64,000 nucleotides of DNA, from positions 4,212 through 68,211 of the forward strand of contig JAHAJA010000019.1 in the NCBI GenBank assembly GCA_018372435.1, written 5' to 3'. The position numbers were made by a program, and so were the translations under genes. Under the pieces are notes generated by a model. That model searched no databases. It was not told the origin of the DNA and saw nothing but the letters and a program-made list of their open reading frames with translations. Positions 26,644 to 35,837 of the stretch are shown here, piece after piece (the stretch's first letter is position 1; each line of letters opens with the position of its first letter). The stretch is from Clostridiales bacterium. Lineage in GTDB: Bacteria > Bacillota > Clostridia > Lachnospirales > Lachnospiraceae.

Positions 26644-28107
26644 TTACTCATTTTGCTTAACTAATAAATGCTTTATCTGAACATATTCATAAAGACCATA
26701 AATGCCATGCTCTCGGCCCATACCACTTAATTTATATCCTCCAAAAGGAGCAAAATCATTATGTGTTTCAAATAAAGTGGTGTTAATATATGTTGATCCA
26801 CAATGTAACTCCCTCGCTATCCTTTGAGCAACTTCCATATCTTCTGTCCATATGGATGATGTTAAACCGTAGTCCGATGAATTCACCAAATTCACTACCT
26901 CTGTTTCATCACTAAATTTAATTAATGCTAAAACAGGTCCAAATATTTCTTCCTGAAAAGCACTCATATTTGATGATATATTGGTTAACAATGTAGGTTT
27001 ATAAAAGCACTCTCCATTTCCCTCAAGAATATATTCACCACCACATTCAATCTTTGCTCCTTGTTTTATATTTTCACACACTTGTCCATGTATATATAAC
27101 ATTTGTTCTTCGTTAATCATAGGCTCTATAGGAAATAATTTAATTTCTTCACTACGATCTTTTATGTATTGAACAAAATTCATTCTAACCTTAATGTACT
27201 TAACAACCTTATCATAGATTTCTTCGTGAACAAGAACGCGTCTTGAAGCAACACATACTTGTCCACTATGCGGTAGTATTGAGGTTAATAAAGATTCAAT
27301 TACTTTCTTAATATTTACATCGTTCCATATGATAAATGGCGAATTCCCTCCACATTCTAAAATTAACTTCTTAAATGTTTTTGCTGATTTTATATAAATA
27401 TCCTTTCCCGCTGCAGTAGATCCAGTAAAGCTAATTAATTTAACACGCTTGTCTTCTACAAGGTATTTTCCAACTTCGTCACCACCTGATACAATATTTA
27501 TAACTCCTTTAGGAAATTGAATCTCTTCAAGTAGTTCTCCCAAATACAATAACGAACAAGGAGCTAATAACGATGGTTTTATCACGACTGTATTTCCCAT
27601 AAGTAGTGCAGGAACCAGTTTGTTTATAACAATGTCAAAAGGATAATTCCATGGAAGAATAATTCCGCATACACCATAAGGTTCCCGAATAACCCATGAT
27701 TTTGCTCCAGTCTCTCTATAATTACTTTCCACTTTCTCTTTCAAGTTTATTTTCCAGGCAGATGTAAGATAACTCTCAAAATTAATAAAAGCCTCTTCTA
27801 TATTGGATTGTGCTGATGCTGTTAATATACCTATATCCATTGCTTCAATCTCTGCAATTTGCTTCATATGGGTTTTCATACATTGAAGTAATTGTGTGAG
27901 TTTATTCGTCCTTTCTTCCATCGAAAGATTACGCCAAACACCTTCTTTATGTGAATATTGAGCTGCTGCAATTGCTCTTTCACAATCTTCATAAGTAGCA
28001 ACTGGGCATTCTCCTAACTCTTCGTTTTGAAATGGTGAATGTATTACAACAGATTCCTTGTTGCTAGAACTACATAATTCACCATTTATATACATACAAA
28101 AATTCAT
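26644..28107 (-). CDS. Aldehyde dehydrogenase (NAD(P)+-dependent)
   Basis: 487 aa, full length. Seen: ILPWNYPF for cofactor binding, FTGSTAAGKDIY, the general-base Glu in LECGGNSPF (near residue 253) and the catalytic Cys in GQVCVASRRV (near residue 287). It oxidises an aldehyde to an acid, or an amino-aldehyde. AAGGAG precedes the ATG. It sits between FabZ and a PaaK-like ligase, which suggests oxidation of a pathway aldehyde followed by activation of the acid. Confidence 0.93.
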   Translation of the reverse strand: MNFCMYINGELCSSSNKESVVIHSPFQNEELGECPVATYEDCERAIAAAQYSHKEGVWRNLSMEERTNKLTQLLQCMKTHMKQIAEIEAMDIGILTASAQSNIEEAFINFESYLTSAWKINLKEKVESNYRETGAKSWVIREPYGVCGIILPWNYPFDIVINKLVPALLMGNTVVIKPSLLAPCSLLYLGELLEEIQFPKGVINIVSGGDEVGKYLVEDKRVKLISFTGSTAAGKDIYIKSAKTFKKLILECGGNSPFIIWNDVNIKKVIESLLTSILPHSGQVCVASRRVLVHEEIYDKVVKYIKVRMNFVQYIKDRSEEIKLFPIEPMINEEQMLYIHGQVCENIKQGAKIECGGEYILEGNGECFYKPTLLTNISSNMSAFQEEIFGPVLALIKFSDETEVVNLVNSSDYGLTSSIWTEDMEVAQRIARELHCGSTYINTTLFETHNDFAPFGGYKLSGMGREHGIYGLYEYVQIKHLLVKQNE

Positions 28108-28121
28108 TCACTCACTCCTTA

Positions 28122-28550
28122 CTAGTCGTCGAACTTATAAGTTATCTCGGCAGAAGCAACTTTCATATTGTTCACCTTAGCGACTGCCATAACCTTTCGA
28201 AAAGAATTTATCTTTTCTAAAAAGGTAGCTTCTACTATCATGGTATCTCCTGGTATCACTTTTTTAATAAACTTCACTTTATCGTATCGAGCAATGAGTG
28301 CTTTTAACTGAACTTTCTCCTCATGACTCATATCACAAAATACAAATCCACCAATTTGCGCCATTGATTCTAACACTAACACCCCTGGCATGATGGGTTC
28401 ATCTGCAAAATGACCTGGAAAATATGGTTCGTTATATGTAACATTTTTAAGACCTATCGCCGATTTACCATAATCAATTGATAATATTTTGTCACATAAT
28501 AGGAATGGATACCTATGTGGCAAATATTCCATAATTTCATTAATGTTCAT
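28122..28550 (-). CDS. FabZ-type 3-hydroxyacyl-ACP dehydratase
   Basis: 142-aa hotdog-fold enzyme. Catalytic His47 is in PYFPGHFADEP and Glu61 in VLVLESMAQIGG, both as in FabZ. PHRYPFLLCD is the usual N-terminus. It dehydrates beta-hydroxyacyl-ACP to the trans-enoyl form. With no enoyl reductase visible in the cluster, double bonds may be kept, favouring a polyene chain (inference). AAAGGAG precedes the ATG. A degenerate relative is encoded at 35433-35837. Confidence 0.93.
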   Translation of the reverse strand: MNINEIMEYLPHRYPFLLCDKILSIDYGKSAIGLKNVTYNEPYFPGHFADEPIMPGVLVLESMAQIGGFVFCDMSHEEKVQLKALIARYDKVKFIKKVIPGDTMIVEATFLEKINSFRKVMAVAKVNNMKVASAEITYKFDD

Positions 28551-28583
28551 ATTTTCACCAACTCCTTTTAAGATACTAGTTTA

Positions 28584-30455
28584 TTACTCGAATCGAAATA
28601 CTGTGCTCTTTTCATTCTGACTAATTCGAAAAGCCTTCTCTTTTTCAAAAAACTCTATCTTTGGTCTTTGGCTTTGGATTTCCTCAAGGTATAATTTATC
28701 AGGTTGTCCCACGCAAATGGATGCACAATGATATCTACCCTTTACTACATTATCCGTATGTAGCATTAAATAGAGATCTTTTTGATATACCAAATTAAGG
28801 TCCTCATCATTTTGAATCATTGCCTTTTCATACCCATATGCATTTTCAATATAAATTGTTTCTTTTTCATTGGATGCATAAATCCAGTTGGAAGATATTT
28901 CTATATTACAGCTATCAACTTGTTCTATTGGATAGGTACCTTCTTCCGCTCTTACCCCATCTACTGTATTTTCTAATTCATGTAATCGAATTTGAAAAAT
29001 ACCAGAATAAATAACATAACTCTTTATGGTGACAGTATCCTTACATCTATCTTTTCCTTGAATCATAACACGGTAAATATAATTATCCTCATTTTTACTA
29101 TTAGATATTTCTTTCACTCGCATATAATCACCATCTGAATCGTAACAGTAAATTATACTATCTCGTGGGAATTTCCCGTTTTGAAATACATAATTAAAAT
29201 ACATATGAGAAGAATACATGAACTTTGAATAAAATGGCTCCGAACGTTTCAGTAATTGTGAGAAATTCTTTGAACATAACATTTGAACATGTCCTGTCTT
29301 TTTTTCTCCAATCAAAGTAAAACCGCAGGAAGGTATTTGATAGATAAAGTCTGACTTCTCTACTGGAAGTTCTAATTCATCTGCTGAAAAAAATTCACTT
29401 TCTTCATCAAACATTAAGCATAGTAATCCTCTGCAACACCAGTAAGGTGATCCATAAAACATATATACTTCATATTTTTCTTTCGGCTCTTTCAAGAATC
29501 CACATTCTAAAAAATCTTGTTCATTAACAGAGCCATTTTCTAAAAAATATTTTAAATTTCCACTTGCTATCCTTCTTTCAAGACCTGGTTCTAATGGTGA
29601 AATACCTATATATCTTGCTAACAACATAGTCCCTAGTACAGCATATTTATATGACAGTGAGCGCCCAAATGGGATATGCGCACCATTACTACCAAAAAAA
29701 TATGGAAAACTCTTTAAAAAAGTCCGTGTTCTATCCTTATAACGATTGCATAACTCTTCTCCCAGAATATCATTTCCCACTTCTACCATGATCAATGTGC
29801 CAAAATGCAGCTGCCATGCATTATAATAATCAAAGGTGGCAACTCCTGTTGAATCACTATACCATCCGTCTCCACGGTACATTTTCTCGATACTTTCCAC
29901 ATCATCGCTTATGTCATAACAATCTATATAGCCAAAACTTAGTTTTACCAAATGTACTAATATTGACGTCAGTCTCCAATTATTATCCCATATGACTTTA
30001 TTATATATTTGATCCATCCAGCCAAAAATCTGATCAAGCTGGTCTTTTGTAAATACCTCTAAAACAGTTTCCTTTGCAAGCCACAATGCCCAGACTAAAT
30101 CGTTCACTTCTACTATTTTTGAAATCCTATCATACATTTTTCCCCAATAGTCTGATTCTCCTTCTCCTGTTCCTGCTAAGAAGGCCTCCTGAAACATGGA
30201 TACAACATCGATAGTCAAATCTCTATATTGAAATACTCTAGGATTGTTTGGATTACGAAGCCAGCATCCTAAAAGTGGAAGAAATCTTGCCATCGTAGCG
30301 AATGAGTCATACTTATCTCCATATAGACTATGACAGCCAGAAAATTGTATTCTACCTCGACCAGCACTTCTTGATTGTAATGAACCATAACATAGCTGTT
30401 TAAAGTGTTCTACCCAGTCCTCTCGATAGTAATTTGTAATTTGAGAATGTTTCAT
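28584..30455 (-). CDS. DUF2264-domain protein
   Basis: 623 aa. The N-terminal 380 residues look like the DUF2264 (alpha/alpha)6-barrel family, with HIPFGRSLSYKYA near residue 270, AWQLHFGTLIMVE and GSPYWCCRGLL as family landmarks. The C-terminal part is beta-rich. DUF2264 proteins are uncharacterised, with folds resembling polysaccharide lyases and barrel glycosidases. No signal peptide, so cytosolic. In a biosynthetic cluster it could act on a sugar or cyclic intermediate; the function cannot be stated. AAAGG precedes the ATG. Confidence 0.78.
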   Translation of the reverse strand: MKHSQITNYYREDWVEHFKQLCYGSLQSRSAGRGRIQFSGCHSLYGDKYDSFATMARFLPLLGCWLRNPNNPRVFQYRDLTIDVVSMFQEAFLAGTGEGESDYWGKMYDRISKIVEVNDLVWALWLAKETVLEVFTKDQLDQIFGWMDQIYNKVIWDNNWRLTSILVHLVKLSFGYIDCYDISDDVESIEKMYRGDGWYSDSTGVATFDYYNAWQLHFGTLIMVEVGNDILGEELCNRYKDRTRTFLKSFPYFFGSNGAHIPFGRSLSYKYAVLGTMLLARYIGISPLEPGLERRIASGNLKYFLENGSVNEQDFLECGFLKEPKEKYEVYMFYGSPYWCCRGLLCLMFDEESEFFSADELELPVEKSDFIYQIPSCGFTLIGEKKTGHVQMLCSKNFSQLLKRSEPFYSKFMYSSHMYFNYVFQNGKFPRDSIIYCYDSDGDYMRVKEISNSKNEDNYIYRVMIQGKDRCKDTVTIKSYVIYSGIFQIRLHELENTVDGVRAEEGTYPIEQVDSCNIEISSNWIYASNEKETIYIENAYGYEKAMIQNDEDLNLVYQKDLYLMLHTDNVVKGRYHCASICVGQPDKLYLEEIQSQRPKIEFFEKEKAFRISQNEKSTVFRFE

Positions 30456-30467
30456 AACAGCACCTTT

Positions 30468-31382
30468 CTAACCGCTCTTTTCACAGCAGTTCATTTTTAG
30501 GTTACTTGCTTCCTCACAAAGTTTTCGCTCCATTTCTATAATCTCTCGCAATATTGTGTTTCTGTTCTGATTCGGTAGAATTCCATCATGACTGATGACA
30601 CACTTCCACCTGAATGCCAGTTCTCTATATCCAGTTTCTAAATGTTTAATTGTTTCTAATTTCGTTATTTCATATGCTTCCTTTAAGAAATCTGCATAAA
30701 ACTCTCTTAATAGACCTGTTTCAATTTCAAACCAATTGTTTTTTTGGAAATAAATATCTATTTTATCTTGTTTTTCCCAGTCGCAAAGGCACGTTTCCAT
30801 ACCTTGTATCCCTCTACTAAGCTTCGATGGATGAAGCATCTTCTCTGCATTATCTTTGATTGCACATACCACCATATGCTCTATATTTAAGAGTTCTACT
30901 CTTGGATATATAATATAAGCAAGGGGAATACGATGTAATAGTTCACTGTCATTTAATAAGTTATTTTCTTCTCCTATTTTGTACTTAATAAACTGTTGCG
31001 AATATACGTCAAAAACTTCTATCTCCTCATCGGACAAAATCCTACTTAAGAATTTGATTCTTTTTCTGGAAGTTTCTTTATCATAGAAGAGAATTGGAAC
31101 TGTACAATTATGTTTTAACATGTTTTTTACTAGTTTAAGACAATTCTTTCCTTCTCCTACTAGACATATCGTCTTCAAGTCAAAGTACATGTTTTCACAG
31201 AAACAAAGAAACAAATCTTCTTTATGTACCAATATCCTTTTGTCATTTTCATAATTTATGTATTGAAAATCGAGACCTTCTCCTATCCCAAAACATAACG
31301 CTTCTGTCCAAGTTATATGTAAGCTTTCCAAATAATATTGTAAAGCAGAAGAATTCACATATTTATTTCGTATCTCACTCAA
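30468..31382 (-). CDS. BtrH-like protein lacking the catalytic Cys (degenerate partner)
   Basis: 304 aa. Its N-terminus (SSALQYYLESLHI ... CFGIGEGLDFQYI) aligns without gaps to the other BtrH-like proteins here, but the nucleophile Cys position is Asn (VNSSAL versus YCETAM), and the GTH/GGH histidine motif is also gone. So it looks like a non-catalytic paralogue of the protein encoded immediately upstream. The start is a TTG at 31382 two bases after the upstream stop, with AAAAGGA ahead. It probably forms a complex with its neighbour (inference). Confidence 0.7.
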   Translation of the reverse strand: MSEIRNKYVNSSALQYYLESLHITWTEALCFGIGEGLDFQYINYENDKRILVHKEDLFLCFCENMYFDLKTICLVGEGKNCLKLVKNMLKHNCTVPILFYDKETSRKRIKFLSRILSDEEIEVFDVYSQQFIKYKIGEENNLLNDSELLHRIPLAYIIYPRVELLNIEHMVVCAIKDNAEKMLHPSKLSRGIQGMETCLCDWEKQDKIDIYFQKNNWFEIETGLLREFYADFLKEAYEITKLETIKHLETGYRELAFRWKCVISHDGILPNQNRNTILREIIEMERKLCEEASNLKMNCCEKSG

Positions 31383-31383
31383 T

Positions 31384-32493
31384 CTACCACATCCTTTTCA
31401 TAGATCTTTTAAGTAGCTCTGCTCCTTTAGATTCATCATCATAAATATCATCTAGTAAACTCTTTACATGGTCAGAATAGATATCCCCCATTGAATCACT
31501 TAATGTAAACTTTATATAGCCCAAGAAAGTATCCCATTTTGTGGCTAAGTTCTTGTATAAGGCACAAGCATCTCCAAGTTCAGAAACATTTGTTATCTTT
31601 TCTGCAGCTACAAGATATTTGCTAAAGGAGTTGCGGTAGAAACCTTCTTTTTTATATATGCCCCCACCTGATAAAAATAGCAATGCCATGTTCTCCAATT
31701 GCGTCTGCTTATCAAACTTCTTATCCCACAGGAAAAAATCATCTATGAATTCTTTTAGACCGAATAATCCATTCTGAGCTTCATTATTATAATCAATGCT
31801 GCTTTCCATCCCGTTTACAATCCTACGAAGTGATTTATACACATGTCCATGATTCACTGAGACGTTATCAAATGGATAAATAACTGTCCACTCATTCTCT
31901 GCACACATCTTCTGCCCACTATTCATTGCTTTCTTTAAAGTTTCCATATTCATTTCATAGCTGCCTCGGAACAAATTCTCCACAAATTCAATCGTATCAT
32001 TCTCTTCATGATAATCAATTGCCAAAATATAGTGAGTTCCTGTATTATATGGCAAATAGTTTGAGAATACCGAAAAGATATTTTCCGCACCTTGATTTCC
32101 TGTAGCATGTTGCTGTTCTTTAAACACTTTTGAATAGTACTGATTATATGCCACGCGAATTATGACAGGTATATTAGATTTCAGATAATACTTAATTCCC
32201 TCTACAGCATCATCAAAAGTCTGATTCTCGAATTTCGCATATTGTAGATTTAGATTTACCATTAATGGAACAATTGCATTATATGGTATACCTGTTACAC
32301 TACAATGAGGTAATTCAAACAGATGTGAGTCTGGCCTTACAAATGCAAACCCTAAGATGCCAGCCAATCCAAGACACTCATTTCCTGACAATCTCAGACC
32401 ATACAACTCCAATACATCTCGAATCATAGCAGTTTCGCAATACAAGCCTGGACAATGTATTCGTTTTAGTTTCGTTCTTAATTCTTCATTCAT
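31384..32493 (-). CDS. BtrH-like acyltransferase (Cys present)
   Basis: 369 aa. The N-terminal domain resembles the butirosin BtrH N-terminal family, Cys-dependent enzymes that move an acyl group from a carrier protein to an amine. Probable nucleophile C19 is in GLYCETAMI, and the matching His in NTGTHYILAIDY. The C-terminal 150 residues are helical. It may release the ACP-bound chain onto an amine such as an amino sugar or amino acid (inference). It is paired with a degenerate paralogue directly downstream. Confidence 0.75.
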   Translation of the reverse strand: MNEELRTKLKRIHCPGLYCETAMIRDVLELYGLRLSGNECLGLAGILGFAFVRPDSHLFELPHCSVTGIPYNAIVPLMVNLNLQYAKFENQTFDDAVEGIKYYLKSNIPVIIRVAYNQYYSKVFKEQQHATGNQGAENIFSVFSNYLPYNTGTHYILAIDYHEENDTIEFVENLFRGSYEMNMETLKKAMNSGQKMCAENEWTVIYPFDNVSVNHGHVYKSLRRIVNGMESSIDYNNEAQNGLFGLKEFIDDFFLWDKKFDKQTQLENMALLFLSGGGIYKKEGFYRNSFSKYLVAAEKITNVSELGDACALYKNLATKWDTFLGYIKFTLSDSMGDIYSDHVKSLLDDIYDDESKGAELLKRSMKRMW

Positions 32494-32552
32494 ATTATTG
32501 CCTTTCTCTGACTAAAGATTATAAATTTGTGAATTTATGTTTCTGGGTTTTT

Positions 32553-33305
32553 CTAAAATTGCTTTGATAAATTTATATACTCTAGTGTTTCTGAATCAAA
32601 AGGGCTATCATGTCCTGGAATAACAATACATCTTCCTATCTCCTGTATCTTTTTTATATTAGCTCTATACGCCCCTATTTCCTTATGCCTACTTAAGGTT
32701 CCACTTTGAACTCTCTCAAACCAACGTCTGTTCGGTAATCCGTCTCCAATTGCAACAATATGTTCCTCATGGTCTTGAAAATGAACAGCCATATGTCCAT
32801 AGGAGTGTCCAACACATTCAATTGGATAAATTCCTTCTGCTATTGATTTACTAAAATCAATAATTTTAATTCGATTTAATTCATCGTCTGTGAACGGCCT
32901 TATTGTGTCATATACAACATCTTCTTGGGATGATAATAGTGGATTATCCGCAACTGTTCTCCAACTTTCCATGCTCTTCCACATCTTCACAATTTGCTTT
33001 TTCCCACCAAGTTCCTTATTCCTTAAGACCAACTTATGGAAATAATATTCTCGTTTCGTTAAATATATGGTCGCATTCATAAACAAACCCATATTTGCAA
33101 AATGATCCATATGCATATGTGTTATTACTAAGTCTGTTATCTCATCACAAGACACATCTATAGATACTAAGTTATCCAACAGCTCATTTCTATGGTTTAG
33201 AGCTCCAGTATCAACCACTATATGACGTTCATTTAATTGAACATATGTTGATGTTCCTGTAAAATTCGGGAATCCACAACCTTGAACTAATATTTTGCTT
33301 TTCAT
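32553..33305 (-). CDS. Metallo-beta-lactamase-fold hydrolase
   Basis: 250 aa, cytosolic. The dinuclear metal motif HMHMDH is near residue 64, followed by GHSYGHMAVHF, an Asp in AIGDGLPN and a His in IPGHDSPF. This is complete for an active enzyme. MBL-fold thioesterases release acyl chains in several type II and iterative polyketide systems, so a thioesterase role is plausible; a lactonase is another option. It sits 1-3 bp after the FMN reductase gene, showing tight coupling. Confidence 0.9.
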   Translation of the reverse strand: MKSKILVQGCGFPNFTGTSTYVQLNERHIVVDTGALNHRNELLDNLVSIDVSCDEITDLVITHMHMDHFANMGLFMNATIYLTKREYYFHKLVLRNKELGGKKQIVKMWKSMESWRTVADNPLLSSQEDVVYDTIRPFTDDELNRIKIIDFSKSIAEGIYPIECVGHSYGHMAVHFQDHEEHIVAIGDGLPNRRWFERVQSGTLSRHKEIGAYRANIKKIQEIGRCIVIPGHDSPFDSETLEYINLSKQF

Positions 33306-33307
33306 TC

Positions 33308-34006
33308 TTAATAATAATACTCTCCTTCGAGTATGCTTTTCTCCTTCCAGTATTCATAATTATTCATTGTTCTGGCTTTATTGTTTACAATTCTATCTCG
33401 AATTGATTGAAAAATCATTTTATCTTCTGACGTTGGCTCATAGCTCGCCCTTTTTTCGTAGATATCAATAATACGTTCTACAAGTTTCGTAGCACTTGCA
33501 TCGTCTGGCTTTATAACTTCGGTATCCATCTCACCAGCATATTCCATACCCATTGTTAATAGGATGTTCTTTAAATATTCTGAAGTATCTTTGTTTCCCA
33601 GACCTCCTGAAGATATAATAGTTCCACCAATTTTCCCCATCATCCTTGGCTGAAAAAAGTAGTGCGTTAGTCTGTCTAAAAACACTTTCATTCTTCCCGT
33701 AACATTCATACAATAAACTGGAGTCGCTAATATTACTACATCCGAATCTTCCATCCGTTCCATGATTTCCCGAACCTGATCCCCCTCCTCTTTATCTTGA
33801 GGACAACTGATTCCCGGTGCAACACATACACCACAACCTGTGCAAAAAAGAGTAGTATAATCCTGTAGGCGAATGGTTGTTATTTCTGCAGTGGGATATA
33901 ATTCTTTCATTTTTCGTGTAAACTTAATGATGAGATATTTTACCCAACTGTTTCTGTCTTCCGCTGCAATACTTTTATGGCTCCCATTAATCAGCAAAAC
34001 TTTCAT
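33308..34006 (-). CDS. NADPH-dependent FMN reductase (flavodoxin fold)
   Basis: 232 aa. It starts MKVLLINGSHK, the flavin phosphate loop, and has CTGCGVCV and SDVVILATPVYCMNVTG typical of iron-sulfur-flavoprotein-like reductases; the four-Cys cluster motif is incomplete. It overlaps the upstream radical SAM gene by 4 bp (ATGA). It could supply electrons to the radical SAM enzymes or reduce a pathway intermediate; the former is suggested only by the coupling. Confidence 0.88.
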   Translation of the reverse strand: MKVLLINGSHKSIAAEDRNSWVKYLIIKFTRKMKELYPTAEITTIRLQDYTTLFCTGCGVCVAPGISCPQDKEEGDQVREIMERMEDSDVVILATPVYCMNVTGRMKVFLDRLTHYFFQPRMMGKIGGTIISSGGLGNKDTSEYLKNILLTMGMEYAGEMDTEVIKPDDASATKLVERIIDIYEKRASYEPTSEDKMIFQSIRDRIVNNKARTMNNYEYWKEKSILEGEYYY

Positions 34007-35379
34007 TGGTTTGTACCTTCCAATTCTCTTAGTTTTCTTTGTCTCAGCTTAGAGTATTCACCATTCATAAAACTATCATTTGTGATACTTAAATCAAATT
34101 TTTCAAAAGACTTATCCTTAAAGAATTCTTTCCAACAATAATAGAACCCATTTAGTAATTCCTCTGGTTTCATATGCTTTGGCTGAAAAACAACATTTGC
34201 TGAATTATAATATTTCCAATCCGTGTGTAACAATCTTTTCTCTTCTTGACATTGCTTAAAGAACAATGTTCCAGGATATGGTGTATGTAAAGTAAACTCT
34301 GCTTGATTGATTTTACTTCTATCTAAATAATTTAATACTGTATCAAATGTAGATTTATCGTGAAAATCTTCACCTAAGAATACAGAAGGTAAAATACTAT
34401 CGATACCCTTATCTTGAAGTTTATAAATAAACTCAACTGACTCATCACTATACATCCATTTATATAGTTTCATGATGTAGTCCTCAGGCATATTATATTT
34501 ACTCATATTAACTGCATATACAAAATAAAGAGAGTGAATTCCTGCTCGATATAAACGATCTAATATATCAGGATAATAGTCATAATAACTCTTTAAATAA
34601 AACAATGTAGTGCTTAATTGATATCTTCTTCCTGTCGATGCTAAACCATCCAAAAGTTCATTTACGTATTTGGGAGGTATTCTTCTTGAAAGTAATTCAT
34701 CATTGGCAATATAAATCCACCAATCTCTACCAATCTCTGGCTCTAAACCATTGACTTCATCCACGATATCTTGCACACTTCTAAGACGAAATTTTGTTCC
34801 TTCGTATGTCGGTATGGTACATGTTTCACATTTGATTGAACATCCTCTCATAATCTGTAGGTGAGTTGCTTTAGTTGGATAGTTATCAAAATTGAATATT
34901 CTTCGATTTGGCTGTTTCCACTTCGTAATATCAATTGGTGAATCATGCTTATATAATTTCTTTGCTCTATTCATTCGAAAATCTTCAATGAATTGTTGCC
35001 AAATTCCTTCTCCTTCACCTACCATAACATAATCAGCATATTGTATTGCTTCCTCTGGAAATATAGAAGGGTGTTTTCCTCCCAGAACAACAGGAACATT
35101 TCTTTTTCTAAATTCAGTAGCAATTTGATATGCTCTTGATATTTGTGGTGTAAATGCACTAATTGCAACTAATGATACATCCATATCAAAGTTTATATCG
35201 TTATAATTATCATCAATAAACTCTATCTCAATATCACTTGGGGTTAATGATGCTAAAATTGGTATTCCTAATCCAGGGAGGTGGCTTGAACCCCAGAAAT
35301 ATCCCTTTGTATCTTTTTCCAAATTGGGATGATCATCAATATGTTTCTTATAAAATGGAAAAACAAATAAAATCTTCAT
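34003..35379 (-). CDS. Cobalamin-type radical SAM protein
   Basis: 458 aa. N-terminal B12-binding-like domain (ILFVFPFY start, VVLGGKHPS, ADYVMVGEGEG), radical SAM core with C180, C184 and C187 (CX3CX2C), and a C-terminal domain with FQPKHMKPEELL, similar to the protein at 39660-40955 (FQPKNMTKEELE). The B12 domain lacks the DxHxxG loop, as in many enzymes of this class. Reaction unknown. An AAGGAG site precedes the ATG, and the FMN reductase gene overlaps its end. Confidence 0.9.
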   Translation of the reverse strand: MKILFVFPFYKKHIDDHPNLEKDTKGYFWGSSHLPGLGIPILASLTPSDIEIEFIDDNYNDINFDMDVSLVAISAFTPQISRAYQIATEFRKRNVPVVLGGKHPSIFPEEAIQYADYVMVGEGEGIWQQFIEDFRMNRAKKLYKHDSPIDITKWKQPNRRIFNFDNYPTKATHLQIMRGCSIKCETCTIPTYEGTKFRLRSVQDIVDEVNGLEPEIGRDWWIYIANDELLSRRIPPKYVNELLDGLASTGRRYQLSTTLFYLKSYYDYYPDILDRLYRAGIHSLYFVYAVNMSKYNMPEDYIMKLYKWMYSDESVEFIYKLQDKGIDSILPSVFLGEDFHDKSTFDTVLNYLDRSKINQAEFTLHTPYPGTLFFKQCQEEKRLLHTDWKYYNSANVVFQPKHMKPEELLNGFYYCWKEFFKDKSFEKFDLSITNDSFMNGEYSKLRQRKLRELEGTNQ

Positions 35380-35432
35380 ACACGTTATCTCCTTCGTAAA
35401 TAGAATTTTTATTTACTTAATAGTTTTTTTAA

Positions 35433-35837
35433 TTAAACACTATGAATAATAATAGCTTGTGCAATATCAAAACATGTATCATGATTACTGATACAACCTT
35501 GCATTTTTACACTAGAAACAAATATCTTTCCCATCTTTTTTATGCTATCCACTATATAGTAAGTACGCAAATAATCTCTCTCATTATCCTTGAATACAAC
35601 TTCATTTAATCCAGCTAAATATAATTTCACGATTTGCTCCTCACTATAATATCTATCTCTTATGTTATGTTCAGCCGTCTGCCCCATCCCCTCAAGGATT
35701 ATGCTCGGACTTGTTTGACTTATTGTATAAAAACTATCATTAGACCAATTCTTTCTTCCTATATCAAACTCTTCACCTTCTCTCTGTTCGAACTGATCAA
35801 CCATGTTCATTGGATATTTTTGAGTAGATATTTTCAT
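35433..35837 (-). CDS. Degenerate FabZ-like hotdog protein
   Basis: 134 aa. Alignable to FabZ through KYPMNMVDQ (versus RYPFLLCDK) and IILEGMGQTAEH (versus LVLESMAQIGGF). The Glu of the dehydratase (E49) is kept, but the catalytic His region is rewritten; the ungapped position is Ser35 and the PGHF motif is absent. So it is probably not an independent dehydratase. It overlaps the KS-beta gene by 4 bp. Polyene type II systems elsewhere use two-subunit dehydratases, so pairing with the FabZ at 28122 is an attractive inference. Confidence 0.65.
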   Translation of the reverse strand: MKISTQKYPMNMVDQFEQREGEEFDIGRKNWSNDSFYTISQTSPSIILEGMGQTAEHNIRDRYYSEEQIVKLYLAGLNEVVFKDNERDYLRTYYIVDSIKKMGKIFVSSVKMQGCISNHDTCFDIAQAIIIHSV

